From contig DDTL01000140.1 of assembly GCA_002344345.1 (NCBI GenBank), positions 8,488 through 52,465 of the forward strand: DNA of 43,978 nucleotides, given 5' to 3'. The position numbers and the translations under genes were made by a program. The notes under the pieces are model-generated. The model was not told the DNA's origin and did no database searches. It saw nothing but the letters and a program-made list of their open reading frames with translations. The DNA comes from Saprospiraceae bacterium UBA2365. GTDB taxonomy: Bacteria; Bacteroidota; Bacteroidia; Chitinophagales; Saprospiraceae. Shown here in pieces: positions 32,300 to 41,382 of this stretch; position 1 is the stretch's first letter; each line of letters opens with the position of its first letter.

Positions 32300-33355
32300 T
32301 CAGAATCTGACCAAAGCGCTTGCCCAGGTAAATCCGCTGCCAAATGCGGCCAGGCAAACCAGATCTCCTTCCGCATACCGACCTTCCTGCTTTGCTTCAC
32401 ACATGGCTATCGGGATAGATGCCGCAGTTGTATTGCCGTATTTTTGTATGTTATTATACATTTGGTCATCGGTCAATCTCAGTAGTCTTTGAACAAACTG
32501 ACTGATCCGTAGATTCGCCTGATGAGGAATGACCAGTTTTACATCCTGAGTGGAATAACCGGCAGTTTTTAGTGCCTCATGGATCACTTCGGGGAATTTT
32601 GTCACTGCCTTTTTGAAAACCGCCTGGCCATCCATTTGAGGGAACAGCATGTGTTCATTAAACATTTTGTCTGTCACGAATGCTCCGCCATATTCGATAT
32701 CTGGGTATCCAAATTGCTCTTTCCCAAGGTGATAACCACAGTGTGATCCCGGATTGATCAAAGATAATACTTCTGCTTCAGTACCATCTGAATGCAAATG
32801 TGTGGTGAGGATCCCTTTATCTTCATCCTCCGTCGGTTGCAGGATGACAGCGCCTGCACCATCACCAAACAATACTGATACATTCCTTCCTCTGGTCGTA
32901 AAGTCAAGGCCATGAGATTGTAATTCAGAAGCTATCAATAGAATATTTTTATATTTTCCCGTTTTTATGAACTGATCAGCAACTTCCAATCCATAAATAA
33001 ATCCACTACACTGATTTCTGATGTCCAAAGCAGGAATTTCTTTTTTACTAATGCCCAATGCCCTTTGGGCAAGAACTCCGCATCCCGGAAAAAAATAATC
33101 AGGACTCAAAGTGGCGAATATGATAAAGTCAATTTCCTCGGGGTTTACTCCACAGGAATCCATGGCCATCCGGGCAGCTGCAGCACCCATGGTTGAAGTG
33201 GTTTCTTCATGTTTCTTTGCATAACGTCTTTCAATGATCCCGGATCTTTCCTGGATCCATTCATCAGAAGTGTCCATCAGCTTCATTAAATCGAAATTCG
33301 TTACAACTTTTTCAGGGACATAATATCCCATACCGGCTATTTTAGTTCTTAACAT
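32300..33355 (-). CDS. fabH: 3-oxoacyl-ACP synthase III (FabH type)
   Basis: FabH starts fatty acid synthesis by joining acetyl-CoA with malonyl-ACP. The catalytic Cys116 is in IRNQCSGFIYG, His278 in LVIPHQANLRIS and Asn308 in QKYGNTTAASIPIAM. It has 351 residues, longer than E. coli FabH (317), with an insertion around residues 195-240. Bacteroidota often have several FabH paralogues, so it may feed a branched-chain or secondary pathway. No other fab gene is adjacent. The start (MLRTKIAGMGYYVPEKVV) is fixed by the promoter, which lies inside the longer upstream frame. Confidence 0.88.
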   Translation of the reverse strand: MLRTKIAGMGYYVPEKVVTNFDLMKLMDTSDEWIQERSGIIERRYAKKHEETTSTMGAAAARMAMDSCGVNPEEIDFIIFATLSPDYFFPGCGVLAQRALGISKKEIPALDIRNQCSGFIYGLEVADQFIKTGKYKNILLIASELQSHGLDFTTRGRNVSVLFGDGAGAVILQPTEDEDKGILTTHLHSDGTEAEVLSLINPGSHCGYHLGKEQFGYPDIEYGGAFVTDKMFNEHMLFPQMDGQAVFKKAVTKFPEVIHEALKTAGYSTQDVKLVIPHQANLRISQFVQRLLRLTDDQMYNNIQKYGNTTAASIPIAMCEAKQEGRYAEGDLVCLAAFGSGFTWASALVRF

Positions 33356-33376
33356 ATCTCTGTTTTTAGTTTGGTC

Positions 33377-33408
33377 GAAAGATAAGGAAAACATTTTAAT
33401 TTTTGCAA
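33377..33408 (-). promoter_or_regulatory. Promoter of fabH
   Basis: On the minus strand a TTG (33406-33408) and TATCTTTC (33377-33384) are 21 bases apart. The transcript start would fall near 33370, about 15 bases before the chosen fabH ATG. Confidence 0.5.
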
Positions 33409-33514
33409 TGCCAATTCAAATAAATAATTTTGCATAAAATATAAACGACAGTTTTTAACGTTATTTTAACTTCAAGTTTAAAAAAATGGAATTTTTTAAT
33501 TTGCATAAAAGTTT

Positions 33515-33546
33515 TTTGTGTTTATTGATAAAAATTCATATCTTGG
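33515..33546 (+). promoter_or_regulatory. Promoter of the nuclease-helicase gene
   Basis: TTTG at 33515-33518 and TATCTTGG at 33539-33546 are 20 bases apart, in the Bacteroidota arrangement with one deviation in the -7 box. The start near 33553 is consistent with a TTG initiation codon at 33569. Confidence 0.5.
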
Positions 33547-33568
33547 GCATTAATTAAACCAAACACCT

Positions 33569-36500
33569 TTGATCAAACAACTTAAATCCGAAAAAGCGCC
33601 GGTATTTCTGGATGCCTTAAAAAAACTGAGCCGTAAAAAAAATATAGCGGACACCAGAACTTTGCAGTATTGCTTTGATGTATTTCAAAGCATGATCATC
33701 GACCTGACAAGTTTGGAAAAACTTTTATTCAACACCCTTTTTGCAAGGATCGCATTTTTAGGTATACAACATAAGTTGCCGGGAGAATTCGTTTTTGAAT
33801 TGCATTTATTCAGGAAGGAAGTATCTGATAAACAAATATTTAATGATAATCAACAAGTCTTTGATCTTGGTCTTTATCTGATAGGCCGCCTTTTGTCAGA
33901 TGTGTATCTTCTTCCGATTCCCTCAAAACTGAGAACTCACTTAAAAAAGCCAGCATATACCAAAAACGAGTTGAAGTTTGAGTCTTTTTATCCTTATGTC
34001 AAAGGCTTGATCGTCAGCTATGCAGAAACCGGCAAGTATTTTGATTTTTTGCCCGATGAAGGTGATGGAATACCAGTCAGGTTATTTGCCGATAAACTGG
34101 ATTTGTTTCAAAATACTTTGAATTATATCAAGGACATCCTGAAAAGGGAAAACTGGCCGGTACCTGTTGTCATCCGTGATATTGGTGTCGCAACAGATGG
34201 AAGCTACTACCCTAAAGCCATTGTACTGGAACCTGATTATCTGGTGGATGTAACCTCAGTAGCAGAATGTTTTTTGCCCAACGGAGCCAATGCAGATTAT
34301 TATTTGCTTGCTAAACTTGTCCCTTCAGAAAGCTCCAAACACCTGATTTTGGGACATATTGTCAATTATATTCTGGATGAATTGATCCACAATCCGGGTG
34401 TGACATTCGAAACGCTGCTTAAATCTGTTTTTCATATAGCGCCACTGGAGTTTTGTCTGTTGAAAGATGAAGAAGTCCTTTTTACCATCAACAATGCAAA
34501 ATTGCACCATGCGAATCTGGTTAGAGTGCTTTCAAAGGATTTCCCACCTCTTGCTTTAAAACCTTCGGATTGTATAGTAGAGCCAAGTTATTATGTTCCG
34601 GGATACGGCCTACAAGGTCGATTGGATGTATTTTATCATAAAAACAATAAGGAAGCGTCCATTATTGAGTTGAAAAGCGGCAGTCCATTCAGGGAAAATC
34701 TTTACGGGCTCAGCCCAAGTCATTATACGCAGACTTTATTATACGACCTGATGATCTCAGCAAGTTACGACAGAAAGATTAAGCCACTGAATTATATATT
34801 ATATTCAAAATTGCCTGAAAAGAACATACGCTTTGCGCCGACCATTCAGGCTGCTCAAATGGAAGCGGTCAGTATAAGGAATGATATTGTCAGGATTGAA
34901 AACGCATTGCTCGACGGCAATGCGGCAGCTGAGCTTTTTGAAGGGATGTGTTTGGCAAGACATGGTAATGTAAATGGGTTTTTGAGGGAAAGCATCGGAT
35001 TATTTGAAAAGGTTTATCATGATTCAGATGAGACGGAAAAATTGTATTTCAATCATTTTTGTTCGTTTATTTCGGTAGAGCACCACATTGCCAAAACGGG
35101 TATCAACGGATTAAAGGAAAATAATGGAATGGCAAATTTATGGCTAAACGATATTGAAAAGAAGAAAGAAAGTTTCGCTATATTTACCAATCTTGAAATT
35201 ATCCGTAATGAATCTTCCAGTGATCAACCAATCATCACCCTTCAGAAAACCAACTTGAGCAATGATATGGCAGGATTCAGGCAAGGTGACATTGTCGTGT
35301 TGACTCCCGCATCCGAACCCGGAGGAGCCAGGCAGGGCAGGCAGGTTTTACGATCGACTCTGATAGAAATCAACAAAAATACCTTTACCATCAGACTACG
35401 GTCAAAGCAATACAACCAACAACTTTTCACATCCAATGAACTATGGAACATTGAACCAGATTTTCTGGACAGTGGTTTTCGGAAAATGTACCATGCACTT
35501 TTTGATTTTTTGAAAGCGGAAAAGAGGAAAAAAGACTTGGTCCTTGGACGAGTCCCACCTCTTCCATCTGTTGCTGACATTGAAATACCGGACTATGAAG
35601 GGCTAACGCAAAATCAGAAAGTGGTGCTCAACAACATGCTTGTTGCCCAGGATTATTTCTTACTGTGGGGTCCACCTGGAACGGGAAAAACTTCGATTTT
35701 GCTTAAACATGCGATCCGGTTTTATCTGGAAAAAACGGATAAAAAACTCCTGCTGATGGCATATACAAATCGGGCTGTGGATGAGATTTGTGAAGTTCTG
35801 GAATCATTGAATGCACTCAATGGAGCTGATTATATCAGGATCGGTTCCAGATTCTCAACCGGTGAAAAGTACAGACATCACTTGCTCGAAAACCTGCTTC
35901 CGCAATTCTCAACCAGAAGTACTTTAAAAAATAAACTGGCCGAAACCAGGATATTTGTTGGAACGAACAGCTCAGTAATGGGGAAAACGGAGTTGTTTTC
36001 TCTCGTTCGCCTGGACATCGCTATAATTGACGAGGCTGCCCAAATTCTGGAGCCAATGCTTACAGGTATTTTACCAGGATTCGAAAAATTTATTTTAATC
36101 GGTGATCATAAGCAATTGCCGGCTGTAGTGGTTCAGGATCAGACTTTTTCAAAGATTCAGGATCAAAAGCTGCAAGCAACAGGATTTTTTGATGCATCTG
36201 TGTCTCTTTTTGAAAGATTGTACCTCTGGTGCAAGAAGCAGCAATGGGATTGGGCTTTTGGCCAACTGAATGAACAGGGGCGGATGCATGAAGAGATCAT
36301 GCGGTTTGTAAACATTTATTTTTATGAACAAAACCTGAAATGTTTGCCTGGACATTCGGAATTAACTTCCCGGATATCGGATTTTTTTGGAGAAAATGCG
36401 GAAGGAGAAATATTGAAAGAACAAAGGATGTTGTTTTACCATGTGCAATCAGATTTGACCTTAGCGTTAGCAAAACACAATCCTGAAGAATCATTTCTGG

Positions 36501-36922
36501 TCACGCAATTGGTCCGACAGCTAAAAAATATCTATGAAGAGCATGGAAAAGTGATCAAACAGGATACGATCGGTATCATTACGCCTTTCAGGGCTCAAAT
36601 TGCACAGATCAGGAATGCTTTCAGAGAAGCATCAATGGATCCTGACTATTTTACAATTGATACCGTCGAAAGATTCCAGGGTGGAGGTAGGGACATAATT
36701 ATTTTTTCATCTGTAGTTAATTCGGTTCAACGTTTGAGCCAAATCATCGACACGGATAAAGACGGGCTGGACAGAAAACTGAATGTTGCTTTAACGAGGA
36801 CCAAAAAGCAATTTATTTTGATTGGTAACAAAAACATTTTATCAAAGAATACGTTGTATAGGCATTTGATTGAAAACTGTTGTTACCAGGAAGGTTTAAA
36901 GCCGAAACAGGGATTGAAATAA
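33569..36922 (+). CDS. Large PD-(D/E)XK nuclease fused to SF1 (Dna2/Upf1-like) helicase
   Basis: The 1117-residue protein carries a Cas4/RecB-like nuclease motif (LQGRLDVFY near residue 350 then ASIIELKSG near 365, the D and ExK pair) followed by a superfamily 1 helicase. Walker A is WGPPGTGKTSI near 700, Walker B is AIIDEAAQI near 819, motif III is GDHKQLPAVV near 843, and FQGGGRDIIIFSSV and NVALTRTKKQFILIGN near 1035-1075 are motifs V and VI. The four cysteines of a Cas4/Dna2 iron-sulfur cluster are not apparent. The start is a TTG; no ATG lies nearby in frame, and an in-frame TAA is 18 bases upstream. It is transcribed alone. Role is unproven; DNA end or Okazaki-type flap processing is a guess from the family. 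Confidence 0.88.
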   Translation: MIKQLKSEKAPVFLDALKKLSRKKNIADTRTLQYCFDVFQSMIIDLTSLEKLLFNTLFARIAFLGIQHKLPGEFVFELHLFRKEVSDKQIFNDNQQVFDLGLYLIGRLLSDVYLLPIPSKLRTHLKKPAYTKNELKFESFYPYVKGLIVSYAETGKYFDFLPDEGDGIPVRLFADKLDLFQNTLNYIKDILKRENWPVPVVIRDIGVATDGSYYPKAIVLEPDYLVDVTSVAECFLPNGANADYYLLAKLVPSESSKHLILGHIVNYILDELIHNPGVTFETLLKSVFHIAPLEFCLLKDEEVLFTINNAKLHHANLVRVLSKDFPPLALKPSDCIVEPSYYVPGYGLQGRLDVFYHKNNKEASIIELKSGSPFRENLYGLSPSHYTQTLLYDLMISASYDRKIKPLNYILYSKLPEKNIRFAPTIQAAQMEAVSIRNDIVRIENALLDGNAAAELFEGMCLARHGNVNGFLRESIGLFEKVYHDSDETEKLYFNHFCSFISVEHHIAKTGINGLKENNGMANLWLNDIEKKKESFAIFTNLEIIRNESSSDQPIITLQKTNLSNDMAGFRQGDIVVLTPASEPGGARQGRQVLRSTLIEINKNTFTIRLRSKQYNQQLFTSNELWNIEPDFLDSGFRKMYHALFDFLKAEKRKKDLVLGRVPPLPSVADIEIPDYEGLTQNQKVVLNNMLVAQDYFLLWGPPGTGKTSILLKHAIRFYLEKTDKKLLLMAYTNRAVDEICEVLESLNALNGADYIRIGSRFSTGEKYRHHLLENLLPQFSTRSTLKNKLAETRIFVGTNSSVMGKTELFSLVRLDIAIIDEAAQILEPMLTGILPGFEKFILIGDHKQLPAVVVQDQTFSKIQDQKLQATGFFDASVSLFERLYLWCKKQQWDWAFGQLNEQGRMHEEIMRFVNIYFYEQNLKCLPGHSELTSRISDFFGENAEGEILKEQRMLFYHVQSDLTLALAKHNPEESFLVTQLVRQLKNIYEEHGKVIKQDTIGIITPFRAQIAQIRNAFREASMDPDYFTIDTVERFQGGGRDIIIFSSVVNSVQRLSQIIDTDKDGLDRKLNVALTRTKKQFILIGNKNILSKNTLYRHLIENCCYQEGLKPKQGLK

Positions 36923-37258
36923 TTAATTGCGGGTAAAAATCGGATAGAATAAAATTTGGCTTTAAAACGTAGGAAGGCAATCGTAAAGGAAGGCATTAAT
37001 CTTTGATCATTAAAATATGAGTATAATGATCAACACCAGGTTGGAAATCCAATCTGCATTGCACCTTTTGTCGATTTTTTATTATATTTGAATTTTACAG
37101 AAAAATATTTAATCAATATAAAAAATAATAACAATCAGTGATCAGGGTATTGCATTTGCAATTGCATAGCATATCAACCTTTTGCACCCACTCATTAAAA
37201 AAAAATTTATATCATATTTTCAAAAAAATTTTCTTGATTAACTAACTTTCGATTAAAA
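36923..37258. other. Intergenic region with inverted repeat TTGATCATTA/TAATGATCAA
   Basis: A perfect 10-base inverted repeat (37003-37012 and 37024-37033) is separated by 11 bases. No T-run follows, so it is more like an operator or attachment-type site than a terminator. The rest of the 336 bases is AT-rich with no ORF. The yceI-like gene begins 225 bases after the repeat. Confidence 0.45.
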
Positions 37259-37933
37259 ATGAAAAAAATTTCAATTTTGCTTTTAATGACTATGGTCGTA
37301 TTTTTTAATGCCTGTAAAAATGAAAAAAGCTCTAAAGACGGTGAAATTGCTGATGACGCAGTAAAGGCCACCATGGAAGGAACCAAGTTTCAACTTGATT
37401 CAACTACGTCTACCATTGCCTGGCATGCAACAAAGGTTGGTGGAGAACACAGAGGTACAGTCCAACTGAAGGAAGGAATTATCTATGTCAAAGAAGGACA
37501 GGTTACCGGAGGTACTTTTGTCATTGACCTGAATACGATTGATTGCATTGATCTTGAAGGTGAATGGAAAGATAAACTTGAGCGGCACCTCAAGGGATTG
37601 GAGGAAGAAAATGCTGATGATTTTTTCAATGTGAGAAAGTATCCCACCGCCAGCTTTACCATTGAAAAAATCAGTCCTAATACGGGTGATCCGGAAGCAA
37701 ATTCAATTGTTTACGGAGATCTTACCATTAAAGGTGTAACCAAATCTGCCAGCTTTAAGGGCATGGTTCAGGTTGAAGAGGACAATTTATTGCTTCAGGC
37801 AACGGATATAGTCATTGACAGAACAGAGTTTGGTGTAAACTATAATTCAAAAAAGATTTTTCCGAATGTTGTGGATAATATCATTGATGACAATTTTACC
37901 ATTGCTGCTGGTTTCGTTGGTAAAAAAATCTGA
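37259..37933 (+). CDS. YceI-family lipoprotein
   Basis: The 224-residue protein starts with a lipoprotein signal (MKKISILLLMTMVVFFNACK; Cys19 is the likely lipidated residue). A YceI domain follows, a lipocalin-like barrel that binds polyisoprenoids in characterised members: STTSTIAWHATKVGGEHRGT, EGQVTGGTFVIDL, FFNVRKYPTASFTI and VYGDLTIKGVTKSASF. Bacteroidota carry many such proteins at the cell surface. It has its own transcript unit ending in a strong terminator. The ligand is unknown. Confidence 0.92.
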   Translation: MKKISILLLMTMVVFFNACKNEKSSKDGEIADDAVKATMEGTKFQLDSTTSTIAWHATKVGGEHRGTVQLKEGIIYVKEGQVTGGTFVIDLNTIDCIDLEGEWKDKLERHLKGLEEENADDFFNVRKYPTASFTIEKISPNTGDPEANSIVYGDLTIKGVTKSASFKGMVQVEEDNLLLQATDIVIDRTEFGVNYNSKKIFPNVVDNIIDDNFTIAAGFVGKKI

Positions 37934-37950
37934 TCTTGCCAACTAATAAA

Positions 37951-37982
37951 AATGCCCGGATGCAAACCGGGCATTTTTTTTT
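37951..37982. terminator. Bidirectional terminator after YceI and ung
   Basis: AATGCCCGG and CCGGGCATT form a 9-base stem with a 7-base loop, followed by a run of T on the + strand. On the - strand the reverse complement ends TTTTTATTAG, so it can also end the convergent ung transcript. Confidence 0.85.
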
Positions 37983-38010
37983 AAAGATTTATCCCATTTA
38001 AACCGCTTCA

Positions 38011-38691
38011 TTATTGAATTTGCCAGTTAATAGGTAGAATGTTGTGACTTTTCAAAAACGCATTCGTTTGAGAAAAATGGTGATTATTGAAAAACTGATT
38101 TCCGGTCAATGGTGAGGGATGTGCAGATTCAAGAACGAGATGCTTTTTCTCATCCACCAGCGTCTTTTTAGATCTGGCAAAATTTCCCCACAATAGAAAA
38201 ACCAGATGTTCCCTGCCTGCTGATAACTGGCGTATTACTTCATCCGTGAAGAATTGCCATCCCATTTTTGCATGAGATCCCGGCGATTTGTGTCTGACTG
38301 ACAACATAGCATTCAACAGAAAAACACCCTGCTCAGCCCAGGAGGTCAAATCACCGTGGTCGGGAGCATCAAATCCAATATCCAGTCTGAGTTCCTTGTA
38401 AATATTTCTCAGTGAACCTGGGATTTCAATCCCTTTTGGAACAGAAAAACTCAATCCCATTGCCTGTCCCGGGCCATGATACGGATCCTGACCAAGAATG
38501 ACCACTTTTACCTTGTCAAAAGGTGTTTTATTAAATGCATTGAACATCAGTTTTCCAGGAGGATACACTATCTGACCAGAAGAAAATTCTGCAAGCAATT
38601 GGGATTTAATTTCAGAAAAGTATGGCTTTCTGAATTCATCTTTCAGTACTTTCAACCATCCAGGTTCAATTTGTATCGCCTCCTTAATCAT
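38011..38691 (-). CDS. ung: Uracil-DNA glycosylase (family 1)
   Basis: Ung removes uracil from DNA. The water-activating loop GQDPYHGPGQ holds catalytic Asp69, and SAHPSPL holds His191; FNAF and LLNAML line the uracil pocket. It has 226 residues from the ATG giving MIKEAIQIEPGWLKVL, the usual family length. A start 36 bases upstream would add MIGNDGFLVILQ, unlike the family. It shares its terminator with the convergent YceI gene. Confidence 0.95.
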   Translation of the reverse strand: MIKEAIQIEPGWLKVLKDEFRKPYFSEIKSQLLAEFSSGQIVYPPGKLMFNAFNKTPFDKVKVVILGQDPYHGPGQAMGLSFSVPKGIEIPGSLRNIYKELRLDIGFDAPDHGDLTSWAEQGVFLLNAMLSVRHKSPGSHAKMGWQFFTDEVIRQLSAGREHLVFLLWGNFARSKKTLVDEKKHLVLESAHPSPLTGNQFFNNHHFSQTNAFLKSHNILPINWQIQ

Positions 38692-38781
38692 CTGTAAAAT
38701 AACAAGGAAGCCGTCATTTCCAATCAACCTGTTTTAACAGGAAAATGCTTGAAAATCGGCTTCAATTAATGTGCCTGAGGA

Positions 38782-39384
38782 TTATTTTTTCTCTTTTTTG
38801 GATTCGTCTATCAGGCCCCCGGCTATTTTCTGACCATTTTTATATTGATATGACATTTGTTTTTCGCCTTCAAATGTGTAGTATTCGAATAATCCATCCT
38901 GAACACCATCTTTAAACTCTGCGATTTGCATGATTTTTCCATTATCGTAGAAATCATATTGCTTGCCATCAGGTTTTCCCATTTTATAATTCCTTTCAGC
39001 GATTTTCAGGCCATACCTGTACTTTACAGTTTTGCCATGTAATTCTCCATCCAGATAACTTGCCTCTTCGATGACGGTACCTCTTGAATCAAACTTCAAA
39101 ACCGGTCCCATTTGTTCTCCGTCACTAAAATAAGTAATAGATTCCATGTAGCCTCTGTTGGGTTCATAAGCTTTCCAGGGGCCATGTTGCTTTCCATTTT
39201 TCAGAATTCCTTCATCCGTTAAAATGCCCGCGGCATTCGTCCTCGTGGCGCTCATAAAGTTGGTTCCTTCGATTTTTTCAGTGACAAATCCATCCAGACT
39301 AAATTCAGTGCCTCCTTTTGGTGCATCTTTTTTCTGACATCCCAAGATCAATAGTGCGAAAATGAATACCCATAAATGTTTCAT
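38782..39384 (-). CDS. MORN-like repeat lipoprotein
   Basis: The 200-residue protein begins with a lipobox signal (MKHLWVFIFALLILGCQKK; Cys16). Repeats of about 22 residues follow, with the pattern G-x-G-x-W-x-x-Y and F-x-D-G-x-x-x-G: GILKNGKQHGPWKAYEP, ITYFSDGEQMGPVL, ASYLDGELHGKTVKY, NYKMGKPDGKQYDFYDNGK and AEFKDGVQDGLFEYY. This is a MORN-variant/toxin-antitoxin YwqK-like repeat, common on Bacteroidota surfaces. Its partner and role are unknown. It is followed by ung. Confidence 0.8.
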   Translation of the reverse strand: MKHLWVFIFALLILGCQKKDAPKGGTEFSLDGFVTEKIEGTNFMSATRTNAAGILTDEGILKNGKQHGPWKAYEPNRGYMESITYFSDGEQMGPVLKFDSRGTVIEEASYLDGELHGKTVKYRYGLKIAERNYKMGKPDGKQYDFYDNGKIMQIAEFKDGVQDGLFEYYTFEGEKQMSYQYKNGQKIAGGLIDESKKEKK

Positions 39385-39644
39385 TGTAATTTCTTTTTGT
39401 TGTTTTTTTTAATTAAATCAAAATATTTAATGTTTTTCGGCTTTTAGTAATTAATTATTTGCCGGAAAACAGATCATTATCAGTTTCTGCCTGTTTCAGA
39501 AGGACAGCCAGGACAAATCAAATGAGTTGTATTTCTATCAGTTGACCTGGTGCCATACAAACTAAAGCTCATTTGGTAAAACAAAATTAAGCTGTTTTCA
39601 TAAATTAACAAAAAAATTAATATATTGCTTGCAATTCTAAGGAT

Positions 39645-41243
39645 ATGGACAATAAAACGATCGCAAAATACTTTGACCAGATAGCAAAACTGATGGAGCT
39701 GCACCAGCAGAATCCCTTCAAGATCAGAACGTATGCGAATGCTTATCAGTCGATTGCCCGAAGTGACCAACAATTAATCGGATTGGATTTGGCAGCTTTG
39801 ATTGCGGTGCCGGGCATTGGTAAAACCCTGGCTCAGAATATCATTGAACTGAAGGAGAAAGGCACAATTACAGTGTTGGATCAATTGATTGCGATGACTC
39901 CTCCCGGTATTTTGGATGTTTTGAAAATCAAAGGACTTGGCGCGAAAAAAATCGCCCAAATATGGAATGAACTTGCTGTGGAAAGTCTGGGTGAATTAGA
40001 ATACGCTTGTTTGGAAAACCGGTTGGTGGGTTTGAAAGGTTTTGGTGAAAAGACTCAAACAGATATTTTAAATCAAATCGATTTTCTCAGAAACTCAAAA
40101 GGTGCCGTGTTATTACCTGTTGGGATGGAATATGGCGAAAATGTGTTGAAGCTATTCAGGCAACTATTTCCTCATTCACGGTTTGAAATCACTGGTTCGC
40201 TTAAAAGAAAAATGGAAGTAGTCCGACAGATAGACATTGCCGGAACCATAGAATCTGAGCATTTGTATGAAAAAATCGATGATCTGGATGACTTTTCCAT
40301 GAAAGATGGTTTGATTCATTATAAAAGTATTCCGGTGACTTACCAATTTTCTCAACAAAAAGATTTCCAGGATAATTATTTATTATCATTACTTCCTGAG
40401 TCTTTCAATCCGGACATCCAACCTTATAGCATGGCTGAACTTCAAAACATTCCCGCTGAATGTTTGGATTTGATCGCGATGTCAAATGGGAAAAAAGTGA
40501 CTTGTATTGATAATTTGCTTGATTTTGATGATATTAAGGGTGTTATTCATGCCCATAGCAGTTGGAGTGATGGGAATAATACTGTAGAAGAGATGGCCGT
40601 TGCCAGTAAAGAAGCCGGATACCAATATCTGTTGTTAACGGATCATTCAGCATCTGCCTTTTATGCCAATGGTCTGACAGAAGATCGAGTGCTACAGCAA
40701 TGGAGAGAAATTGATAAGATCAATGAGCGCTGGCCCGATTTTAAAGTGTTTAAAGGGATCGAATCAGACATATTAACTGATGGAAGGCTGGATTACAGAG
40801 ATGATTTCATCACGGGATTTGAAGTGGTTATCGCCTCAGTACATTCAGTGCTCAAAATGGATGAAAATACTGCAACTGTGAGACTGATCAAAGCGATAGA
40901 ACATCCTTCAACCCGGATTTTGGGACACCTGACAGGCCGCTTGTTATTGAGTAGATCAGGTTATCCGGTTGATCATAAGAAAATTATTGATGCCTGTGCT
41001 GCCAACAGGGTGGTTATTGAGATAAATGCCAATCCGCACAGGCTTGACTTAGATTGGCGTTGGCTGCCTTATGCCATGGAGCGAGGTGTTGGGATTTGCT
41101 TATCACCGGATGCCCACCATATACGTGGTATTAAGGACCTGGTCTACGGAGTTTGGATGGCGAGGAAAGGAGGTTTGGTCAAAGACAGTTGTCTCAATAC
41201 AAAAGATCGTCAGTCATTCGAAAATTGGGTCTCATCAAAATAA
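39645..41243 (+). CDS. polX: PolX-like protein: degenerate polymerase X plus PHP domain
   Basis: The 532-residue protein follows the bacterial PolX layout: helix-hairpin-helix N-terminal domain (IAKLMELHQQNPFKIRTYAN, VPGIGKTLAQNII), palm, then PHP phosphoesterase domain. The PHP metal ligands look complete: HAHSSWSDGN (H302, H304), LLTDHSAS, GIESDIL, ASVHS, GHLTGRLLL, and SPDAHH (D489, H491). In the palm, the usual GDID appears as RQID (Gln195 in place of the first catalytic Asp, Asp197 kept), and Thr232 stands where the third Asp is expected. Polymerase activity is therefore doubtful, while PHP exonuclease activity is plausible. B. subtilis PolX has 570 residues; the palm here is shorter. 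Confidence 0.88.
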   Translation: MDNKTIAKYFDQIAKLMELHQQNPFKIRTYANAYQSIARSDQQLIGLDLAALIAVPGIGKTLAQNIIELKEKGTITVLDQLIAMTPPGILDVLKIKGLGAKKIAQIWNELAVESLGELEYACLENRLVGLKGFGEKTQTDILNQIDFLRNSKGAVLLPVGMEYGENVLKLFRQLFPHSRFEITGSLKRKMEVVRQIDIAGTIESEHLYEKIDDLDDFSMKDGLIHYKSIPVTYQFSQQKDFQDNYLLSLLPESFNPDIQPYSMAELQNIPAECLDLIAMSNGKKVTCIDNLLDFDDIKGVIHAHSSWSDGNNTVEEMAVASKEAGYQYLLLTDHSASAFYANGLTEDRVLQQWREIDKINERWPDFKVFKGIESDILTDGRLDYRDDFITGFEVVIASVHSVLKMDENTATVRLIKAIEHPSTRILGHLTGRLLLSRSGYPVDHKKIIDACAANRVVIEINANPHRLDLDWRWLPYAMERGVGICLSPDAHHIRGIKDLVYGVWMARKGGLVKDSCLNTKDRQSFENWVSSK

Positions 41244-41274
41244 GTTATGGAAAAATACGTTCAATTGGACATCT

Positions 41275-41308
41275 AACAGGTTTTTTATGTTGAAGCCTGT
41301 TTTTTTCT
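41275..41308 (+). terminator. Terminator after polX (first of two)
   Basis: AACAGG pairs with CCTGTT across a 15-base loop, followed by seven T. It starts 32 bases after the polX stop. A second, similar hairpin follows. Confidence 0.65.
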
Positions 41309-41317
41309 ACCTGATCT

Positions 41318-41340
41318 AACAGCTTTGGGCCTGTTTTTTA
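41318..41340 (+). terminator. Second terminator after polX
   Basis: AACAG pairs with CTGTT around TTTGGGC, followed by T. The context ATCTAACAG..GCCTG repeats the first hairpin, suggesting a local duplication. The patatin gene starts 43 bases later. Confidence 0.55.
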
Positions 41341-41382
41341 AATTGGAATCTATTGAATGCCAAATATTTATAGGAATCTGAA

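Noticed and set aside
33569..36922. Nuclease-helicase as part of a CRISPR or defence island
   Set aside because: No cas genes, repeat arrays, toxin or methylase neighbours; flanking genes are fabH and a YceI lipoprotein.
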